Source: Pseudooceanicola onchidii
GTDB taxonomy: Bacteria; Pseudomonadota; Alphaproteobacteria; Rhodobacterales; Rhodobacteraceae
DNA length: 64,000 nucleotides
Assembly (NCBI RefSeq): GCF_004959925.1
Contig: NZ_SPUW01000002.1
Coordinates: 682,001-746,000, forward strand
Direction of reading: 5' to 3'
Positions 61,260-64,000 of the stretch are shown one piece after another. How positions within the stretch are numbered: the first letter of the stretch is position 1; every line of letters starts with the position of its first letter. Under the pieces are notes generated by a model that did not search any database, had not been told where the DNA came from, and worked only from the letters and a program-made list of their open reading frames with translations. A program made the translations under genes and the position numbers.

Positions 61260-62177
61260 TTGGTTGACAGTACCCAGAACCGGACGGATTTCGTGAAGTC
61301 CGATCGCCCGCGCGATGCGGGGCCGGACCAGCCGCTGACCTTCACCAAGTACGATCGCCGGTCGCTGACCTATTCGACTTCGTTCGACGATCCCTACCGG
61401 CGCAACATCATCCGCGCGATCGAATGGATGACCGGCAAGGTGTCGATCATCCGGATGATCCGCAAGTTCGAGAAACGCGGCGCGCCTCAGGGGCAGGCCT
61501 TCTGGCGGGCGACGCTGGATACCATGGGGATCGACCTGCTGACCCCGGCGGATCAGCTGGCCCGCATCCCCAAGGACGGCCCGGTCGTGGTGGTGGCGAA
61601 CCACCCGCACGGCATGGTCGACGGCATGATCTTCGCCGATCTGATCGGCCGCGTGCGCAACGACTACAAGATCCTGACCCGCCAGATCCTCACCGGTATT
61701 GACGAGGTCGCGTCGAGCTACATGATCCCCGTGCCCTTCCCGCACGAGGAAGACGCGCAGCGCAAGTCGGTGGAAATGCGCGCCAAGGCGATGGCGCACC
61801 TGAAAGAGGGCGGGCTTGTCGCGCTGTTCCCCTCGGGCGTGGTGGCGGCGTCGAAATCCATGTTCGGCCCCGCGATCGAGGCCGACTGGAACGTCTTTAC
61901 CGCCCAGATGATCCGCCGGTCTGGCGCGCGGGTGGTGCCGATCTTCTTCCCGGGCTCCAACAGCCGCTGGTACCAGATGGCCAACCGGATCAGCCCGATC
62001 CTGCGCCAGGCGCTGCTGCTGCATGAGATCGTGCACAGCTGCAACAAGCCGCAGGCGCCGGTCGTCGGCGATCCGATCAGTGAGGACCAGATGCAGATGT
62101 TGCAGTCCGACCCGCGCGGTTTCATGGCCTGGCTGCGGGATCACACGCTGTCGCTCGGGGATGCGACGCGGGCCTGA
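61260..62177 (+). CDS. lysophospholipid acyltransferase (PlsC/OlsA-like)
   Basis: A 305-residue acyltransferase with the HX4D motif in VVVANHPHGMVDGMI and the second block GGLVALFPSGVVAAS, plus VVPIFFPGSNSRWYQMANRI. It probably acylates lysophosphatidic or lyso-ornithine lipids; it looks like the group annotated as hemolysin-like acyltransferases. A TTG start at 61260 with GAAGGG seven bases upstream is used; there is no nearby ATG. The 121-base gap to the convergent gene contains no clear terminator. Confidence 0.87.
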   Translation: MVDSTQNRTDFVKSDRPRDAGPDQPLTFTKYDRRSLTYSTSFDDPYRRNIIRAIEWMTGKVSIIRMIRKFEKRGAPQGQAFWRATLDTMGIDLLTPADQLARIPKDGPVVVVANHPHGMVDGMIFADLIGRVRNDYKILTRQILTGIDEVASSYMIPVPFPHEEDAQRKSVEMRAKAMAHLKEGGLVALFPSGVVAASKSMFGPAIEADWNVFTAQMIRRSGARVVPIFFPGSNSRWYQMANRISPILRQALLLHEIVHSCNKPQAPVVGDPISEDQMQMLQSDPRGFMAWLRDHTLSLGDATRA

Positions 62178-62298
62178 CAGGGCGACCTTTCGCTGTCGTT
62201 CGGATGACAGGATCGCCTGCGGTGCACCCGCCGGGGCGGCCTTGTATCGCGGACGCCTCGCCAGGCCCCGTTCCGGCCAGTCACCAGCCGCCGCGATG

Positions 62299-63066
62299 TT
62301 ATCCCGACCGGATCACCCGGAAAGCCGCCGATGCCAGCCAGCCCGCCGCGATCGCGATGGCCAGGGCCAGAAATCCATAAAGCAGCGGTTGTTGGTGGGC
62401 GAGCGTGTAAAGCCACCGCTCAAGCCCCACCTTGCGGACATCCAGCGCCGTATCGAACCGCGATACCACTCTGCCCTCGCGCAGCAGGAAGACCCGCGCG
62501 TCATAGCTGCCTTCGGTCAGGTCCGAGGGCAGGGTGATGCGCGTGCGGAACAGCGTCTGCTGGTCCAGCTGCACGGTGCGTTCCAGGTTCTGGTAATGCC
62601 CCCTCGCGCTGCGGATGCGGATCAGCGCGTCGATGTAATCCTGCGGGTGGTCGGTCATCGAAGCCGCGCCGACCCGCCGGATGGCCCGGGGCACGGTGAT
62701 CGAATGGCGCAGGTCGGCGGTCTGGCGCAGGATCTCGTGCAGCGCCCCGGTGCTGGCCACGGCATAGAAGCTGGGGGCTTCGGGCAGACGCACGGTTTCG
62801 GCGTTCACCCAGATGCCCAGGCGACGCGCCTTGTGGTGGATCATCACCGGGGTCGCGGGCCCCGCCACGGTGACGATCACGTCCAGCGGGGTGTCGGTGA
62901 TCGGGCTTTCGCGTTTCACCGCGCCGAAGATCAGCAGGTCCGACCCGTCGAAGTTGGTGGTGATCCGCACGCGGTCCTGGCTCAGGCCCAGCACGATCTC
63001 CTCCTGCGCGGCGGCAGGGGCGGCGGGGGCGACCAGGAACATCAGAAGGGCGATCAGGCGTCTCAT
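62299..63066 (-). CDS. TIGR02186-family membrane protein
   Basis: A 255-residue protein with a signal peptide (MRRLIALLMFLVAPAAPAAAQ), a periplasmic domain (EEIVLGLSQDRVRITTNFDGSDLLIFGAV, VVTVAGPATPVMIHHKARRLGIWVNAE-like segments) and a C-terminal helix (LLYGFLALAIAIAAGWLASAA). This family always pairs with a TSUP permease, as here: its ATG overlaps the permease stop (ATGA). The function is not known; it is likely a partner in anion export. Confidence 0.87.
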   Translation of the reverse strand: MRRLIALLMFLVAPAAPAAAQEEIVLGLSQDRVRITTNFDGSDLLIFGAVKRESPITDTPLDVIVTVAGPATPVMIHHKARRLGIWVNAETVRLPEAPSFYAVASTGALHEILRQTADLRHSITVPRAIRRVGAASMTDHPQDYIDALIRIRSARGHYQNLERTVQLDQQTLFRTRITLPSDLTEGSYDARVFLLREGRVVSRFDTALDVRKVGLERWLYTLAHQQPLLYGFLALAIAIAAGWLASAAFRVIRSG

Positions 63067-63983
63067 ACGGCCGGTCCGATCTCGTAAAGTTCGGCCGGGG
63101 GCAGCAGCAGGTCCAGCGCCAGCTTGCCGCAGACCGCCAGCACCAGAAGCGCCAGCAGGATACGCAACTGTTCGGCGCGCATCCGGGCGCCGATGCTGGT
63201 GCCGAACTGCGCCCCGATGACCCCGCCCAGCAGCAGGACCACCGCCAGCGGCAGGTCGACGGTCTGGTTCGTGACCGCATGGGCCAGGGTGGTAAAGCCG
63301 GTGACGAAGATGATCTGGAACAGCGACGTGCCGATCACGACCTTGGTGGGCATGTGCAGCAGATAGATCATCGCGGGCACCATGATGAAGCCGCCGCCGA
63401 CGCCCATGATGGCCGACAGGATACCCACGAACATCCCCACGAGGATCGGCGGGATGACCGAGATATAGAGGCCCGAGGTACGGAAGCGGACCTTGAAGGG
63501 CAGGATGTAGATCCAGCCTCTTTGTCCGCGCGGCTTGCGCGGGGCCGCGGGGCCTGCGGTCCGGGCCCGGCGCAGGGCGCGCAGGCTTTCGACCAGCATC
63601 AGCCCGCCGACGGTGCCCAGGAAGACCACGTAGCACAGGTTCACCAGCAGATCGACCTGGCCGAGGCTGCGGAGGTAGTTGAAGATCACGACGCCGACGG
63701 CCGATCCGATCAGGCCGCCGGTCAGCAGGACACTGCCCATACGCAGGTCGACGGTCTTGCGTCTGAGGTGGGCCAGTACGGCCGAGATAGACGAGGCGAC
63801 GATCTGGTTGGCCGAGGTCGCAACCGCCACGGCCGGCGGGATGCCGACGAAGAACAGCAGCGGCGTGATGAGAAAGCCTCCGCCGACGCCGAACATGCCC
63901 GACAGGATGCCCACGATCCCGCCGATCCCGAACAGCAGGAAGATGTTCACCGAAACTTCGGCTATCGGCAGGTAGAGTTGCAT
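63063..63983 (-). CDS. TSUP-family (TauE/SafE) permease with TIGR02186 partner
   Basis: A 306-residue permease with two repeats: GIVGILSGMFGVGGGFLITPLLFFVGI and GMFVGILSAIMGVGGGFIMVPAMIYLLHM, the two GVGGGF motifs of the TauE/SafE family. A positively charged loop (RALRRARTAGPAAPRKPRGQR) separates the halves. It probably exports sulfite or a related anion. Starts 17 bases from the window edge, so its promoter is cut. Confidence 0.92.
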   Translation of the reverse strand: MQLYLPIAEVSVNIFLLFGIGGIVGILSGMFGVGGGFLITPLLFFVGIPPAVAVATSANQIVASSISAVLAHLRRKTVDLRMGSVLLTGGLIGSAVGVVIFNYLRSLGQVDLLVNLCYVVFLGTVGGLMLVESLRALRRARTAGPAAPRKPRGQRGWIYILPFKVRFRTSGLYISVIPPILVGMFVGILSAIMGVGGGFIMVPAMIYLLHMPTKVVIGTSLFQIIFVTGFTTLAHAVTNQTVDLPLAVVLLLGGVIGAQFGTSIGARMRAEQLRILLALLVLAVCGKLALDLLLPPAELYEIGPAV

Positions 63984-64000
63984 GGCCTTACGTAAGCCGG

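Noticed and set aside
1-64000. tRNA, rRNA, CRISPR, insertion sequences, prophage, plasmid origin
   Set aside because: No cloverleaf, rRNA, regularly spaced repeat array, transposase, integrase or replication gene was found on either strand.

Overview
The window is a 64 kb chromosomal stretch from a high-GC alphaproteobacterium of the Rhodobacteraceae (Roseobacter/Rhodobacter relatives). This is inferred from gene content: split-b (b/b') F0 ATP synthase genes, an aerobic-type cobalamin cluster with CbtAB, ChvG/ChvI next to a short HPr kinase and RapZ, a DctPQM TRAP transporter, a Hint-domain protein and a methylsuccinyl-CoA dehydrogenase of the ethylmalonyl-CoA pathway. No tRNA, rRNA, CRISPR array, insertion sequence or prophage was seen.

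Layout. 1-4.2 kb: housekeeping genes (SDR fragment, RsmC-like methyltransferase, clpS, HAD hydrolase, D,D-carboxypeptidase). 4.2-8.7 kb: ccoGHIS, the assembly and copper-supply genes for cbb3 oxidase, behind an FNR/FixK box; the oxidase genes themselves are not here. 8.7-13.8 kb: two LysR regulators, a 49-aa unknown, dinB, a Nudix hydrolase, an EamA exporter and an ArsR repressor with two palindromic operators. 14.0-16.7 kb: the F0 operon (atpI-B-E-F'-F) closed by a strong terminator. 16.8-25.8 kb: cobO, cobN, cobW, two acetyltransferases, a DUF1636 protein, and cbtB-cbtA plus a His-rich exported protein under a clear cobalamin riboswitch. 26.0-31.7 kb: smc, an Lrp/AsnC regulator, two tiny proteins and a lytic transglycosylase. 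31.7-43.2 kb: second cobalamin block (cobD, cobC, a second DUF1636, then CbiX-type chelatase, a DUF429-like/CobH fusion, cobL, cobI, a CbiG-CobJ fusion, cobM). 43.2-54.7 kb: catabolic and accessory genes (TRAP transporter, alanine dehydrogenase, a beta-keto acid cleavage enzyme, fasciclin protein, Hint protein, mcd, TSUP exporter). 54.7-61.2 kb: pckA, chvI-chvG, hprK-rapZ-EIIA-HPr, a regulatory PTS without sugar transporters. 61.2-64 kb: acyltransferase, TIGR02186 protein, a second TSUP permease.

How the genes work together. About eleven genes act in or near cobalamin synthesis. CbtAB, controlled by the end product through the riboswitch, would bring in cobalt; CobW, CbiX and the exported protein all carry His-rich tracts that suit metal handling; CobI-CobJ-CobM-CobL-CobH methylate and rearrange the ring; CobN inserts cobalt, CobO adenosylates, CobC/CobD make and attach the aminopropanol arm. 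Mcd belongs to a pathway that itself needs B12-dependent mutases. PckA, ChvGI and the PTS relay link carbon status to envelope signalling.

The most unusual signal is a short palindromic repeat, read as GAGTATTT...GGCAAGATGAA, present at least ten times. Most copies are intergenic and sit just after stop codons, but one lies in frame inside cobN, one supplies the start region of cobI, and one encodes the tail of cobJ and abuts the start of cobM. It behaves like a mobile palindromic element that can be translated.
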